Shown here piece after piece: positions 24,894 through 35,130 of a stretch of 50,215 nt of DNA. The notes under the pieces are model-generated. The model made no database searches, had not been told where the DNA came from, and saw nothing but the letters and a program-made list of their open reading frames with translations. Positions within the stretch are counted from its first letter, which is position 1. Every line of letters starts with the position of its first letter. The translations under genes were made by a program, and so were the position numbers. The stretch comes from DASXBJ01 sp036491755 (GTDB taxonomy: Bacteria; Chloroflexota; Dormibacteria; Dormibacterales; Dormibacteraceae). The stretch spans positions 1-50,215 of the forward strand of contig DASXBJ010000083.1 in assembly GCA_036491755.1 (NCBI GenBank), given 5' to 3'.

Positions 24894-25889
24894 ATGCACG
24901 TTGGACTCATCGGGACGGGTAGGATCGGCGCGTTCCACGCGCGCAGCCTGCGAGGCAGCGGCCTGGTCGATCGCCTCACGGTGACCGACCTCGACTCGGC
25001 GCGAGCATCGAAGGTTGCTACAGAGGTCGGCGCTGAGCACTCAAGCAGCCCGCAAGCCATGCTGGCTGCCGGCATCGAAGCCCTGGTCATCGCTGCAGCC
25101 ACTCCAGCGCACGCCGAGCTTCTCCGGCAGGCGGCCGATGCGACGATTCCAACCTTTTGCGAGAAACCCATCGCCCTCGACCTCGAGGCGACCGACGACG
25201 TCATCGAACACGTGCGGCGCTCAGGTGCATTCGTTCAGATCGGTTTCCAGCGACGCTTCGACGCGGGTTACCGATCGGCCCGGGAGGCGGTCCGCTCCGG
25301 CGCGGTCGGCGACGTTCACCTGGTCCGGATGGCCACGCACGATCCGGCGCCTCCGCCGGAGGCGTACGTGTCGAGCTCGGGGGGGATCTGGCGCGACCTG
25401 GCCATCCACGACTTCGACATCGGCTCGTGGGTCGTCGGGCGCCCGGTGGAGGAGGTGTACGCGGATGGCGAGGCGAACGATCCGCTCTTTGCCCGTCACG
25501 AAGATGTCGATGCCGCCTGCGCCGTTCTCAGGTTCGAAGGCGGGGCGATGGGTGTCGTGACCGCCGCTCGCAACGACCCTCGTGGGTACGACGTGAGGAT
25601 GGAGGTGTTCGGACTTCGCGACAGCGTGGCCGTAGGGGCTGACGCGCGGACCCCGTTGCGATCGCTCGAAGTGGGCGTCGCGGCGCCCGGTGAGGTCGCC
25701 TACGCGGATTTTCTAGATCGCTTTCAGGACGCTTACCGATCGGAGCTGCATGCTTTCCTCGCCGCGGTCGAGGCGGGCGACGACAGCCCGTGCAGCGTCG
25801 AAGAGGCCCGGCGGGCTCTGGTGGTGGCGCTGGCGGCCGACCGTTCCCGGCGCGAGCACCGCCCGGTCCGCATTGCCGAGCTCGGATGA
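24894..25889 (+). CDS. iolG: Inositol 2-dehydrogenase-like Gfo/Idh/MocA oxidoreductase (fourth)
   Basis: A 331-residue NAD-dependent dehydrogenase, predicted to oxidise myo-inositol to 2-keto-myo-inositol, the first step of the pathway. Rossmann GLIGTGRIGAFHARSL (4-19), CEKPIALDLE lysine motif (about 90-99), IGFQRRFDAGYRSAREAV, and SSGGIWRDLAIHDFDIGSWVVG, in which the Asp and His correspond to the catalytic residues of IolG. Start ATG 24894 has a strong purine-rich site (GGGGGGAGGG) ten bases upstream. First gene of the operon; it overlaps the IolE-like gene by four bases. Confidence 0.85.
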   Translation: MHVGLIGTGRIGAFHARSLRGSGLVDRLTVTDLDSARASKVATEVGAEHSSSPQAMLAAGIEALVIAAATPAHAELLRQAADATIPTFCEKPIALDLEATDDVIEHVRRSGAFVQIGFQRRFDAGYRSAREAVRSGAVGDVHLVRMATHDPAPPPEAYVSSSGGIWRDLAIHDFDIGSWVVGRPVEEVYADGEANDPLFARHEDVDAACAVLRFEGGAMGVVTAARNDPRGYDVRMEVFGLRDSVAVGADARTPLRSLEVGVAAPGEVAYADFLDRFQDAYRSELHAFLAAVEAGDDSPCSVEEARRALVVALAADRSRREHRPVRIAELG

Positions 25890-26800
25890 CTATCGCACCG
25901 CGGGTTGCAGGCGCGCCCATCTCCTGGGGAGTCAGCGAGCTTGCCGCCTGGGGTCATCGCATGACACCCGAACGCGTGCTCGGGGAGATGCGGTCGGCGG
26001 GCCTGGCCGCCACCGAGCTCGGCCCGCCTGGCTTTCTGCCTGACGACCCGGCAGAACGCCGCGCGCTCCTGGATCGCCACGGAATCCGCCCGGTCGCAGG
26101 CTTTATCGCTTCCGTGCTTCACGCCACCGGCGCTCATCCGCTCGCGCAAGTGGAGGAGGAGGCCGTCGCGCTTCAGTCCGCGGGTGCCGAGGTCCTGGTC
26201 CTGGCCGCCGCGATGCCGGGCGAGAGCTACGACAGTCACGATCAGCTCTCCGCGTCCGAATGGCGGCTTTTGCGCGACCGGATCGCCGCCGCTCAGGACA
26301 TCGCCGCCGCCCACCGGCTCCGCCTGGCCTTTCACCCTCACGCCGGCACGGCCGTCGAGACCCGTGACCAGGTCGAGGCGCTGCTTGCGACGACAGAGGT
26401 GGATCTCTGCCTGGACACTGGTCACCTGGTTCTCGGCGGCACCGACCCAGTCCGCCTGCTGGCCCAGGCCGGCGGGCGGATTGGGCATGTGCACCTCAAA
26501 GACGTGGCCGCGGAGGCCGCCGCCAGAGTGCGTTCTGGTGAGCTTTCCTACCGGGATGCGGTGCGGGCGGGCCTCTACACGCCCCTCGGCCGAGGAAGCC
26601 TGGACATCGAGGCGATCGTCACCCGGCTTGTGGAGTCCGGATATCGAGGTTGGTACGTGCTCGAGCAGGACACGGCGCTTACTGCCGAGCCGGAACCGGC
26701 CAGCGGTCCAGTTGTGGCGGCCAGACACAGCCTGGACTATTTCGAGGGAGTTTCTCAGCGCCAAGCAGGCCACCAAAGCAACTGGAGGAGAGAAAAATGA
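25886..26800 (+). CDS. iolE: 2-keto-myo-inositol dehydratase-like TIM-barrel protein
   Basis: A 304-residue TIM-barrel enzyme predicted to dehydrate 2-keto-myo-inositol to the trihydroxy-dione that IolD opens. Seen: VAGAPISWGVSEL at the first strand, AFHPHAGTAVETRDQVEALL, LCLDTGHLVLGGTDPVRLL, GHVHLKDVAAEAAARVRSGELSYRDAVRAGLYTPLGRGSLD and WYVLEQD, all matching IolE block by block. ATG 25886 overlaps the dehydrogenase stop (ATGA). Its own stop overlaps the start of the binding-protein gene, so the whole run is translationally coupled. Confidence 0.85.
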   Translation: MTIAPRVAGAPISWGVSELAAWGHRMTPERVLGEMRSAGLAATELGPPGFLPDDPAERRALLDRHGIRPVAGFIASVLHATGAHPLAQVEEEAVALQSAGAEVLVLAAAMPGESYDSHDQLSASEWRLLRDRIAAAQDIAAAHRLRLAFHPHAGTAVETRDQVEALLATTEVDLCLDTGHLVLGGTDPVRLLAQAGGRIGHVHLKDVAAEAAARVRSGELSYRDAVRAGLYTPLGRGSLDIEAIVTRLVESGYRGWYVLEQDTALTAEPEPASGPVVAARHSLDYFEGVSQRQAGHQSNWRREK

Positions 26801-27792
26801 TTCGAGCACGGGGGGTCATCGGGTTGGCTGCCTTGTGCTTGTTCGTCGCCGCTTGCAGCAGCGGCTCGACAAGCACAGGCGGCTCACCATCAGCCGGGGC
26901 TGCATCTGGCAGCCTGCATTTCTATTTCGTGACGCATGGCGACAACGGCACCTTCTGGTCCGTCGTGCAGAAGGGCGAGACCCAGGCCGCAAGCGACCTG
27001 GGAGTCGCGGTCAACTACCAGGGCAGCAACAACGACGACACGCAGGAATGCCAGTTCATAAGCGCCGCGGTGACCGCCAAGCCGGATGGCCTGGTGGTTT
27101 CGCCGCACAGCCAGACCGTGCTCGATTGCGCCAAGCAGGCGGCGAGCGGCGGCATCCCGTTGATCCTGATCAACAACTGCGGCACAACCGCCGCCGGGCA
27201 GAGCTACATCGCCTACTCGGGTGCGATCACCTGTGTCGGGCAGCCTGAGACCGCTGCCGGCCAGCAGGCGGGCGTGCGCCTCAAGGCAGATGGCGGCACG
27301 AAGCTGCTTTGCGTGATCCACGAAGCGACGAGCACCAGCCTGCGCGACCGCTGCGCCGGCGCCAAGGCGGGCTTCGGCGGCAACGAGAAGGACCTCGTCA
27401 TCGACAACGCCAAGGCGAACGTTTCCTCCGCCACCGCCACCCTGCAGGCGGCCTTGACCGCGGATCCGAGCATCGACTCGATCCTCGCACTCGACCCTGA
27501 CGTGGCGAAGAACATCGTCGAGGCGGCCGTCACCGGAGCGAACTCCAAAGCGAAGATCGCCACGTTCGACATCAGCACAGGCGTGGTCAGCGACATCCAG
27601 TCCGGCAAGATCGATTTCGCGATCGATCAGCAGCAGTACCTGCAGGGCTATCTCCCGATCGTCTTCCTCAAGCTGTACAAGCAGAACGCAAACACCGTCG
27701 GCGGGTTCGACACGGTCAAGAGCGGTCCGGGAATCGTCGACAAGAGCAACGCCTCCACGGTCGCCAGCCTGACCGGGAAAGGCACTCGATAG
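26797..27792 (+). CDS. Sugar/polyol ABC transporter binding lipoprotein (ribose type)
   Basis: A 331-residue extracellular lipoprotein with lipobox VAAC (about 17-20), Ser/Gly linker, then a Peripla_BP_4 fold (LHFYFVTHGDNGTFWSVVQKGETQAA). Family members bind ribose, xylose or inositol; here inositol is inferred from the operon. ATG 26797 has a textbook GGAGGAG seven bases upstream and overlaps the previous stop by four bases. A strong hairpin follows the gene, likely keeping this product more abundant than the permease. Confidence 0.9.
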   Translation: MIRARGVIGLAALCLFVAACSSGSTSTGGSPSAGAASGSLHFYFVTHGDNGTFWSVVQKGETQAASDLGVAVNYQGSNNDDTQECQFISAAVTAKPDGLVVSPHSQTVLDCAKQAASGGIPLILINNCGTTAAGQSYIAYSGAITCVGQPETAAGQQAGVRLKADGGTKLLCVIHEATSTSLRDRCAGAKAGFGGNEKDLVIDNAKANVSSATATLQAALTADPSIDSILALDPDVAKNIVEAAVTGANSKAKIATFDISTGVVSDIQSGKIDFAIDQQQYLQGYLPIVFLKLYKQNANTVGGFDTVKSGPGIVDKSNASTVASLTGKGTR

Positions 27793-27802
27793 CGAGACAC
27801 CC

Positions 27803-27834
27803 GTTCACCGGGCCGGTCCGCCGGTCCGGTGAGC
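27803..27834 (+). terminator. Attenuator hairpin after the binding-protein gene
   Basis: A 14-bp stem with two G-U pairs (27803-27816 with 27821-27834) and a four-base loop TCCG, followed by CTCTTTCT. It stands in the 70-base gap between binding protein and permease. Such an intra-operon hairpin can cause partial termination or protect the upstream mRNA. Confidence 0.6.
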
Positions 27835-27862
27835 GGCTCTTTCTAGGAAGATCAGAGAAGCA

Positions 27863-28939
27863 ATGAGCGTGACCAGCGCGCAGCCGGCGTCGAGCCCGGC
27901 GTCGACGCCCGCCGACGAGCGGCTCGCGCGGGTCGGCCTGCTCGTGCGGCTGCTCCAGCGTCCTGAGCTCGGCGCGCTCATAGGCGCCGCGGCCGTCTAC
28001 GTGCTGTTTGCCACGGTCGACGCGACGCCCGGCCATCTTTTCACCTCCATCGGCGGCATGCAGAACTGGACGGACGCCGCGTCGACGTACGGGATCATGG
28101 CGGTGGCGGTGGCGCTGCTCATGATCGGGGGCGAGTTCGACCTCTCCGCCGGGGTCATGACCGGTACCAGTGGCCTGCTCCTGGGGATGCTGATCACGCG
28201 CGACGCGTGGAACGTGTGGCTGGCGATCGGCGCCGTCCTGGTCTTCGCGGGGGCCATCGGCGCCATCAACGGCCTGCTCGTGGTGCGTACGAAGCTGCCC
28301 AGCTTCATCATCACGCTGGCAACGTTTTTCGTACTGCGAGGTGTTGACGTCGGGGTGACCCGCCTGCTGACCAACACCGTGAGGTTCGACATCTCAGACC
28401 AGGCGCCGGGTTTCGTCAGCGCTCAGTCGATCTTCGGCAGCACGTTTCTCGCTCCCTACAACTTCCAGGACGCCGTGCTTTGGTGGATCGCGATCACCGC
28501 GGTGGCCACATGGGTCCTCACGCAAACGACCTTCGGCAACTGGATCTATGCGGTGGGAGGCGACGCCAACGCGGCGCGCAGCGTGGGAGTTCCGGTCGCG
28601 CGAACCAAGATCATCCTGTTCATGGTCACCGCGATGTCGGCCGCCCTCGTCGGAACGATGGTCGCCCTTCGCTTCAAAGGAATCCAGTCCGGGCAGGGCG
28701 TGGGCCTCGAGTTCTTCTACATCATCGCCGCCGTCGTTGGAGGCTGCCTGCTGACCGGAGGATACGGCTCGGCGATCGGGGCGTCGCTCGGCGCATTGAT
28801 CATCGGCTTCGCGCAGATCGGGATCATATTCGCCAACTGGGACTCCAACTGGTACTTCACGTTCCTGGGCGTGATCCTGTTCCTGGCGGTGGGCGTCAAC
28901 ACATGGGTCAGAAGGCGCGCGGCGAGCGCAAGGCGTTGA
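27863..28939 (+). CDS. Ribose/inositol-type ABC permease
   Basis: A 358-residue membrane permease of the BPD_transp_2 (RbsC/XylH) family. Family features: GGEFDLSAGVMTGTSGLLLGML (about 90-111), the loop VGGDANAARSVGVPVARTKIILFMVTAMSAALVG, and the glycine-rich VVGGCLLTGGYGSAIGASLGALIIGF near the C-terminus. About 10 helices. Start ATG 27863, after a hydrophilic 40-residue N-terminus. It forms the channel with the following single-domain ATPase. Confidence 0.9.
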   Translation: MSVTSAQPASSPASTPADERLARVGLLVRLLQRPELGALIGAAAVYVLFATVDATPGHLFTSIGGMQNWTDAASTYGIMAVAVALLMIGGEFDLSAGVMTGTSGLLLGMLITRDAWNVWLAIGAVLVFAGAIGAINGLLVVRTKLPSFIITLATFFVLRGVDVGVTRLLTNTVRFDISDQAPGFVSAQSIFGSTFLAPYNFQDAVLWWIAITAVATWVLTQTTFGNWIYAVGGDANAARSVGVPVARTKIILFMVTAMSAALVGTMVALRFKGIQSGQGVGLEFFYIIAAVVGGCLLTGGYGSAIGASLGALIIGFAQIGIIFANWDSNWYFTFLGVILFLAVGVNTWVRRRAASARR

Positions 28940-28950
28940 AAGGAGGGGGG

Positions 28951-29802
28951 ATGAGCGACGCGAGGGATGACAAGGCCCTTCTTGAGGTGCGCCACGTCAG
29001 CAAGTACTTCGGCAGCGTGATCGCGCTGAAGGACATCTCGATGGAAGTCCGGGCCGGTGAGGTCACATGCGTTCTCGGCGACAACGGAGCGGGCAAGTCC
29101 ACCCTCATCAAGATCCTGTCTGGAGTCCACCCGCAGGACGAGGGCGAGCTCCTGATCGAGGGCTCAAACGTGAAGTTCAGCGGACCTCGCGAAGCGAGGG
29201 CGGCGGGCATCTCGGTCGTGTTCCAGGACCTTGCGACCGTGCCGCTGATGTCGATCTGGCGCAACTTCTTCCTGGGCTCCGAGCCGACCGTCGGCCGCGG
29301 TCCTGTCCGCAAGCTGGACGCACGTTTCGCCAAACGAGTGATGCGCGAGGAGATGCACAAGATGGGCATCGACGTGCGCGATCCCAATCAGACCGTCGGC
29401 ACGCTTTCGGGCGGCGAGCGCCAGGCCGTGGCCATCGCACGCGCGGTCTACTTCGGAGCTAAAGTGCTGATCCTTGACGAACCGACATCGGCGCTTGGCG
29501 TGCGGCAGTCGGGCATCGTCCTCAAGTACGTCATCCAGGCGCGAGAGCGCGGTTTGGGCGTGATCTTCATAACCCACAACCCGCACCACGCGTATCCGGT
29601 GGGAGACCGGTTTGTCCTCCTCAACCGGGGCAGGCTGATGGGTTCTTACGCCAAGCACGAGACCTCGCTCGACGAATTGACGAAGATGATGGCCGGCGGC
29701 GAGGAGCTCGAGCGACTGTCGAAGGAGCTGGAGAAGCTGGCCACCGATGCGGAGACGAGAGGCGTCGCGCAGGAGATGGCCAGGGAGGTCCGGCGGCCTT
29801 GA
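28951..29802 (+). CDS. Sugar ABC transporter ATPase, single-domain type
   Basis: A 283-residue ATPase: Walker A GDNGAGKST (about 44-52), signature LSGGERQAVAIARAV, Walker B VLILDEPTSALGV, H-loop FITHNPHHAY. Unlike RbsA or XylG (about 500 residues with two ATPase halves) it has one domain only, as in FrcA-type fructose transporters, so it must act as a homodimer. The C-terminal 40 residues are charged and probably coiled-coil (EELERLSKELEKLATDAE). The ribosome-binding site AAAGGAGGGGGG is immediately before ATG 28951. Inositol import is inferred. Confidence 0.9.
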   Translation: MSDARDDKALLEVRHVSKYFGSVIALKDISMEVRAGEVTCVLGDNGAGKSTLIKILSGVHPQDEGELLIEGSNVKFSGPREARAAGISVVFQDLATVPLMSIWRNFFLGSEPTVGRGPVRKLDARFAKRVMREEMHKMGIDVRDPNQTVGTLSGGERQAVAIARAVYFGAKVLILDEPTSALGVRQSGIVLKYVIQARERGLGVIFITHNPHHAYPVGDRFVLLNRGRLMGSYAKHETSLDELTKMMAGGEELERLSKELEKLATDAETRGVAQEMAREVRRP

Positions 29803-29820
29803 CCGAAGGGGGAGGCTCAC

Positions 29821-31251
<1,431 letters not shown>

Positions 31252-31261
31252 CGAGCGTAAT

Positions 31262-32368
31262 GTGGATGCCGGCTTGACCGTGACCCGACCGGCTGTCACA
31301 TCCAAGAGCCGGCTCCTCCAGATGACGCAGACGACGCCGACGTCTCTGTGGAACGACTCGGCGGACATCGACGAGCTCCAGTACGCGATCGACAACGGAG
31401 CGGTGGGGGCGACCTGCAATCCGGTGATCGCCGCCGGGATCCTCAAGAAGCATCTGGCAGAGTGGCGGCCACGCATCGAAGCGTTGCTGCGCGATATGCC
31501 CGGCGCGACCGAGGACCAGATTGGATGGAAGCTCGTGGAGGAGATGTCGGTCAAGGCCGCCAGGCTGCTCGAGCCCGCGTTTGCCGAGCATGCGGGACGT
31601 AACGGCCGCCTGTCGATCCAGACCGACCCGCGCTTGTTCCGCAACACCCAGGCCATCGTGGAGAATGCCGTCGCGTTCAACCGTCTGGCGCCGAACATCA
31701 TCGTCAAGATCCCCGTGACCCGGGCCGGCGTGCCGGCGATCGAGGAGGCGACGTATCGCGGCATCAGCATCAATGCAACCGTTTGCTTCACGCTCCCGCA
31801 ATGCATCGCGGTCGCCGAGGCGGTCGAGCGAGGCCTGCGCCGGAGGGAGGGCGAGGGCAAGGACGTCAAGTCCATGGGCCCTGTCTGCACGATCATGGTC
31901 GGCCGGTTGGACGACTGGCTCAAGGTCCAGCTCGAAAAGCGCGAGATCAGCATCGATCCCGGAGTCCTCGAGTGGGCAGGCGTCGCGGTGTTCAAGAAGA
32001 CCTATCGCCTGTATCGCGAGCGCGGCTACCGGCTGCGGCTGCTCTCGGCCGCATTCCGCAACCACATGCACTGGAGCGAGCTCATCGGCGCTGATGCCGT
32101 CATCTCGCCTCCGTCCGCATGGCAGAAGCGGCTCAATGCGAGTGACGTCGAGGTCCGGCCCCGGATCGACGACCCGGTCGACCCCAAGATCGTCGATGTG
32201 CTCCTCCAGCACTTTCCAGATTTCCGCCGCGCGTACTCGGAAGACGGCATGGAGGTCGATGAGTTCGACTCGTTCGCGCCGACGGTCCGCACGCTCCGCC
32301 AGTTCATCGCGGCGTGCGCGGACCTCGACGCAATTGTGCGCGACGTGATGCTTCCAGAACCTGCCTGA
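31262..32368 (+). CDS. Transaldolase-family protein in the inositol operon
   Basis: A Schiff-base aldolase of the transaldolase/fructose-6-phosphate aldolase superfamily, 368 residues from GTG 31262. Visible: MTQTTPTSLWNDSADIDELQYAI and GAVGATCNPVIAAG at the barrel start, NIIVKIPVTRAGVPAIEEATYRGISINATVCFTLPQ with the lysine expected to form the imine, and a long C-terminal extension. It lies between iolA and iolD, with no iolC or iolJ nearby. I infer that it may cleave 2-deoxy-5-ketogluconate or its phosphate. The start is uncertain: GTG 31262, TTG 31274, GTG 31280 and ATG 31322 are in frame, the last probably too short. Confidence 0.8.
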   Translation: MDAGLTVTRPAVTSKSRLLQMTQTTPTSLWNDSADIDELQYAIDNGAVGATCNPVIAAGILKKHLAEWRPRIEALLRDMPGATEDQIGWKLVEEMSVKAARLLEPAFAEHAGRNGRLSIQTDPRLFRNTQAIVENAVAFNRLAPNIIVKIPVTRAGVPAIEEATYRGISINATVCFTLPQCIAVAEAVERGLRRREGEGKDVKSMGPVCTIMVGRLDDWLKVQLEKREISIDPGVLEWAGVAVFKKTYRLYRERGYRLRLLSAAFRNHMHWSELIGADAVISPPSAWQKRLNASDVEVRPRIDDPVDPKIVDVLLQHFPDFRRAYSEDGMEVDEFDSFAPTVRTLRQFIAACADLDAIVRDVMLPEPA

Positions 32369-32378
32369 GAGGGCGTCG

Positions 32379-34259
32379 ATGAAGACGGTTCGACTGACGA
32401 TGGCGCAGGCTCTGGTGCGCTTCCTCGCCGCGCAGCGCGTCGAGCGCGACGGCGCCGAGCACCGCTTCATCGAGGGCTGCTTCGGCATCTTCGGCCACGG
32501 CAACCTCACCGGTGTCGGCCAGGCTCTGGCGCAGGATCCGACGCTGCTCACCTACTACCAGGCTCGCAACGAGCAGGGGATGGTGCACATCGCGGCAGGT
32601 TTCGCGAAGATGCGCAACCGGCTCGCGACGCTTGCCTGCACGACCTCGGTGGGGCCGGGCGCGACCAACATGGTCACCGGAGCGGCGGCTGCCACGGTGA
32701 ACCGCCTTCCGGTCCTGCTGCTTCCAGGCGATGTGTTCGCGTCGAGGCGGCCCGATCCCGTGCTGCAGCAGCTCGAGACTCCATGGCGTGGAGAGGTGAG
32801 CGTCAACGACTGCCTCCAGCCGGTGTCGCGCTACTGGGACCGCATCCAGCGCCCGGAGCAGCTGGTGCCCGCGGCGCTGGCCGCGATGCGCGTGCTCACG
32901 AGCCCGGCCGAGACGGGCGCTGTGACCCTGGCGCTGCCGCAGGACGTGCAGACCGAGGCGTTCGACTACCCGGGCGAGCTCTTCGAGTCCCGCGTCTGGC
33001 ACATCGGCCGCCCGCTGCCCGACCAGGCGGCGCTGCGGCGCGCCGCCGAGATGATTCGCGGCAGCCGGCGTCCGATGATCGTCGCCGGCGGAGGGGTCAT
33101 CTACTCCGAGGCGAGCGAGGCGCTGCGCCGGCTGGTGCGGCGGACCGGCATCCCGGTGGGGGAGACCCAGGCCGGCAAGGGATCGCTGCCATTCGACGAC
33201 CCCGGCGCGCTCGGCGCGCTCGGCGCCACCGGCACCCTGGCGGCCAACCGGATCGCCGCCGAAGCGGACCTCGTCATCGGCCTCGGCACTCGGTACAGCG
33301 ATTTCACCACCGCCTCGAAGACCGCCTTCCAGGGGTCTGGAGTGCGCTTCGTCAACGTCAACGTCGCCGAAGCGGACGCCCACAAGCTGGGGGGCCTGGC
33401 ACTGGTCGGCGACGCATGCGCGACGATCGAGGCGCTGGACGTGCTGTTGGAAGGATGGGCAGTCGACGGCGAATACCGCGCCCTCTGCGCCACGCTCCAG
33501 GGGGAGTGGGACACGGAGGTGTCACGTCTCTACAACCTCGGCCACTCGCCGCTGCCCGCGCAATCGGAGGTGCTCGGGGCGGTGAACGAGCTGTCCGCGC
33601 CCCGCGACGTCGTCGTGTGCGCCGCCGGCTCCATGCCCGGCGACCTGCACAAGCTGTGGCGCACGCGAGACGCGAAGGGCTATCACGTCGAATACGGCTA
33701 CTCGACCATGGGCTACGAGATTGCCGGCGGGCTGGGGGTCAAGCTCGCAGACCCGAGCCGGGAGGTCTACGTGATGGTGGGCGATGGGTCCTACCTGATG
33801 ATGGCCCAGGAGATCGTCACCTCCATCCAGGAGCGGGCCAAGCTCACAGTGGTGCTGGTCGACAACGATGGTTTCGCGTCGATCGGCAGCCTGTCGCGCT
33901 CGAAGGGCACGGCAGGCTTCGGCACTCGGTACCGCTACCGCTCGGACGGGTCGCTGGGCGACGACGCCGAGAACAAGAACGGCGAGCCGCTGCCGGTCGA
34001 CCTCGCGCTCAACGCGGAGGGGCTCGGGGCGCACGTTTTCCGCGCGCGCAATGTCGAGGAGCTGCGTGATGCCCTGGTCGCCGCGAAGAACGTCGACCGG
34101 ACGGTGGTCATCCACGTGCCCGTCGATCGGTACGAAGCGGTGCCTGGCTATGAGAGCTGGTGGGAGGTCCCGGTGGCCGAGGTCTCCGAGCAGTCCGAGG
34201 TGAAAAAGGCCCGGGAGGAGCACGAGCGCGGCATGGCGCGGCGCCGCTGGCACATTTGA
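32379..34259 (+). CDS. iolD: 3D-(3,5/4)-trihydroxycyclohexane-1,2-dione hydrolase
   Basis: A 626-residue thiamine-diphosphate enzyme that opens the ring of the IolE product to give 5-deoxy-glucuronate. Seen: GCFGIFGHGNLTGVGQAL (about 29-46) and NEQGMVHIAAGFAKM (about 64-78), with the ThDP-activating Glu; the C-terminal ThDP motif begins GDGSYLMMAQEIVTSIQERAKL and ends at DN, followed by the IolD-specific GFASIGSLSRSKGTAGFGTRYR. Length and order match the family closely. Start ATG 32379, ten bases after the transaldolase-like stop. Its stop overlaps the IolB start (TTGA). Confidence 0.95.
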   Translation: MKTVRLTMAQALVRFLAAQRVERDGAEHRFIEGCFGIFGHGNLTGVGQALAQDPTLLTYYQARNEQGMVHIAAGFAKMRNRLATLACTTSVGPGATNMVTGAAAATVNRLPVLLLPGDVFASRRPDPVLQQLETPWRGEVSVNDCLQPVSRYWDRIQRPEQLVPAALAAMRVLTSPAETGAVTLALPQDVQTEAFDYPGELFESRVWHIGRPLPDQAALRRAAEMIRGSRRPMIVAGGGVIYSEASEALRRLVRRTGIPVGETQAGKGSLPFDDPGALGALGATGTLAANRIAAEADLVIGLGTRYSDFTTASKTAFQGSGVRFVNVNVAEADAHKLGGLALVGDACATIEALDVLLEGWAVDGEYRALCATLQGEWDTEVSRLYNLGHSPLPAQSEVLGAVNELSAPRDVVVCAAGSMPGDLHKLWRTRDAKGYHVEYGYSTMGYEIAGGLGVKLADPSREVYVMVGDGSYLMMAQEIVTSIQERAKLTVVLVDNDGFASIGSLSRSKGTAGFGTRYRYRSDGSLGDDAENKNGEPLPVDLALNAEGLGAHVFRARNVEELRDALVAAKNVDRTVVIHVPVDRYEAVPGYESWWEVPVAEVSEQSEVKKAREEHERGMARRRWHI

Positions 34260-35059
34260 GCGGAAGCCTGGTCGTCCCGAGCCGGCGCTCGCCCCAAGAA
34301 GATGGCCAGATGGTCGCTGTGACGCCCGAGTCGGCCGGCTGGTCTTACGTCGGATTCGAGGTGTACCGGCTCGCTCGAGGGATGGAGGTCGAGCTGGACA
34401 CGTCGGGGCGCGAGGCGTGCGCGGTGATGCTCTCCGGCGCCGCCGACTTCTCATTCGGCGCGCATCTGTGGACCGGCGTCGGGTCCCGGCACAGCGTGTT
34501 CGAAGGCACCCCCGACGCGGTGTATGCGCCTCCCGGTGGGGTTTTGAAGGTGCGTGCCGCCGGCGATGTCGCCGAGGTCGCCGTGTGCTGGGCGCCGGCC
34601 AGGCGAGGCGCGGAGCCGGCCCTTCTGCCGGCCTCAGGGGTGCGCCCTTTTAAGCGTGGCGCCGGGCGGACCGAGAGGACGATTCACAACATCCTGATGG
34701 AGGACCGGAACGCGGAATCACTGCTCGTCACAGAGGTGCTGACGCCGGCCGGCAACTGGTCCAGCTTCCCGCCCCACAAGCACGACACGGACGATCTGCC
34801 GAGGGAGAGCTACCTCGAAGAGACCTACTACCACCGGACCGCCCGGCCAGAAGGCTTCGCCGTGCAGCTCGTCTACACCGGCGACCGATCGTTGGACGAA
34901 GCGCTCCAGGTGCGCGATGGGGATGTCGTCCTCGTCCCCCGCGGCTATCATCCGGTCGCTGCCGGGCCCGGCTACGACCTCTACTACCTCAACGTGATGG
35001 CCGGTCCCCACAGGAGGTGGCTCGTGACCACCGATGCGGACCACCGATGGCAGTTGTAG
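34256..35059 (+). CDS. iolB: 5-deoxy-glucuronate isomerase
   Basis: A 267-residue double-cupin isomerase that converts 5-deoxy-glucuronate to 2-deoxy-5-keto-gluconate. The C-terminal cupin is nearly diagnostic: HNILMEDRNAESLLVTEVL, GNWSSFPPHKHDTDDLPRES, YLEETYYHRT, PRGYHPVAAGPGYDLYYLNVMAG. Metal ligands are the His of PPHKH and HPV and the Glu of EETYYH. I use TTG 34256, which overlaps the IolD stop and keeps the N-terminal strand (SLVVPSRR) that corresponds to the family's start; ATG 34310 is the alternative. It is the last clear iol gene of the operon. Confidence 0.93.
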   Translation: MSGSLVVPSRRSPQEDGQMVAVTPESAGWSYVGFEVYRLARGMEVELDTSGREACAVMLSGAADFSFGAHLWTGVGSRHSVFEGTPDAVYAPPGGVLKVRAAGDVAEVAVCWAPARRGAEPALLPASGVRPFKRGAGRTERTIHNILMEDRNAESLLVTEVLTPAGNWSSFPPHKHDTDDLPRESYLEETYYHRTARPEGFAVQLVYTGDRSLDEALQVRDGDVVLVPRGYHPVAAGPGYDLYYLNVMAGPHRRWLVTTDADHRWQL

Positions 35060-35068
35060 CCCGCATCC

Positions 35069-35080
35069 AGTAACGTTCCA
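35069..35080. promoter_or_regulatory. Imperfect LacI-type operator upstream of the alcohol dehydrogenase
   Basis: AGTAACGTTCCA, 10 of 12 bases matching TGGAACGTTCCA, in the 71-base gap before the dehydrogenase gene. One half is degenerate. I see no strong -10 box directly before it, unlike the other sites; a weak TTCAAG/TAGATT pair lies downstream (35086-35115). Confidence 0.4.
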
Positions 35081-35130
35081 GATACTTCAAGATCTGCAGT
35101 GAGGCTCGCTAGATTCTGGGGGGGGACATC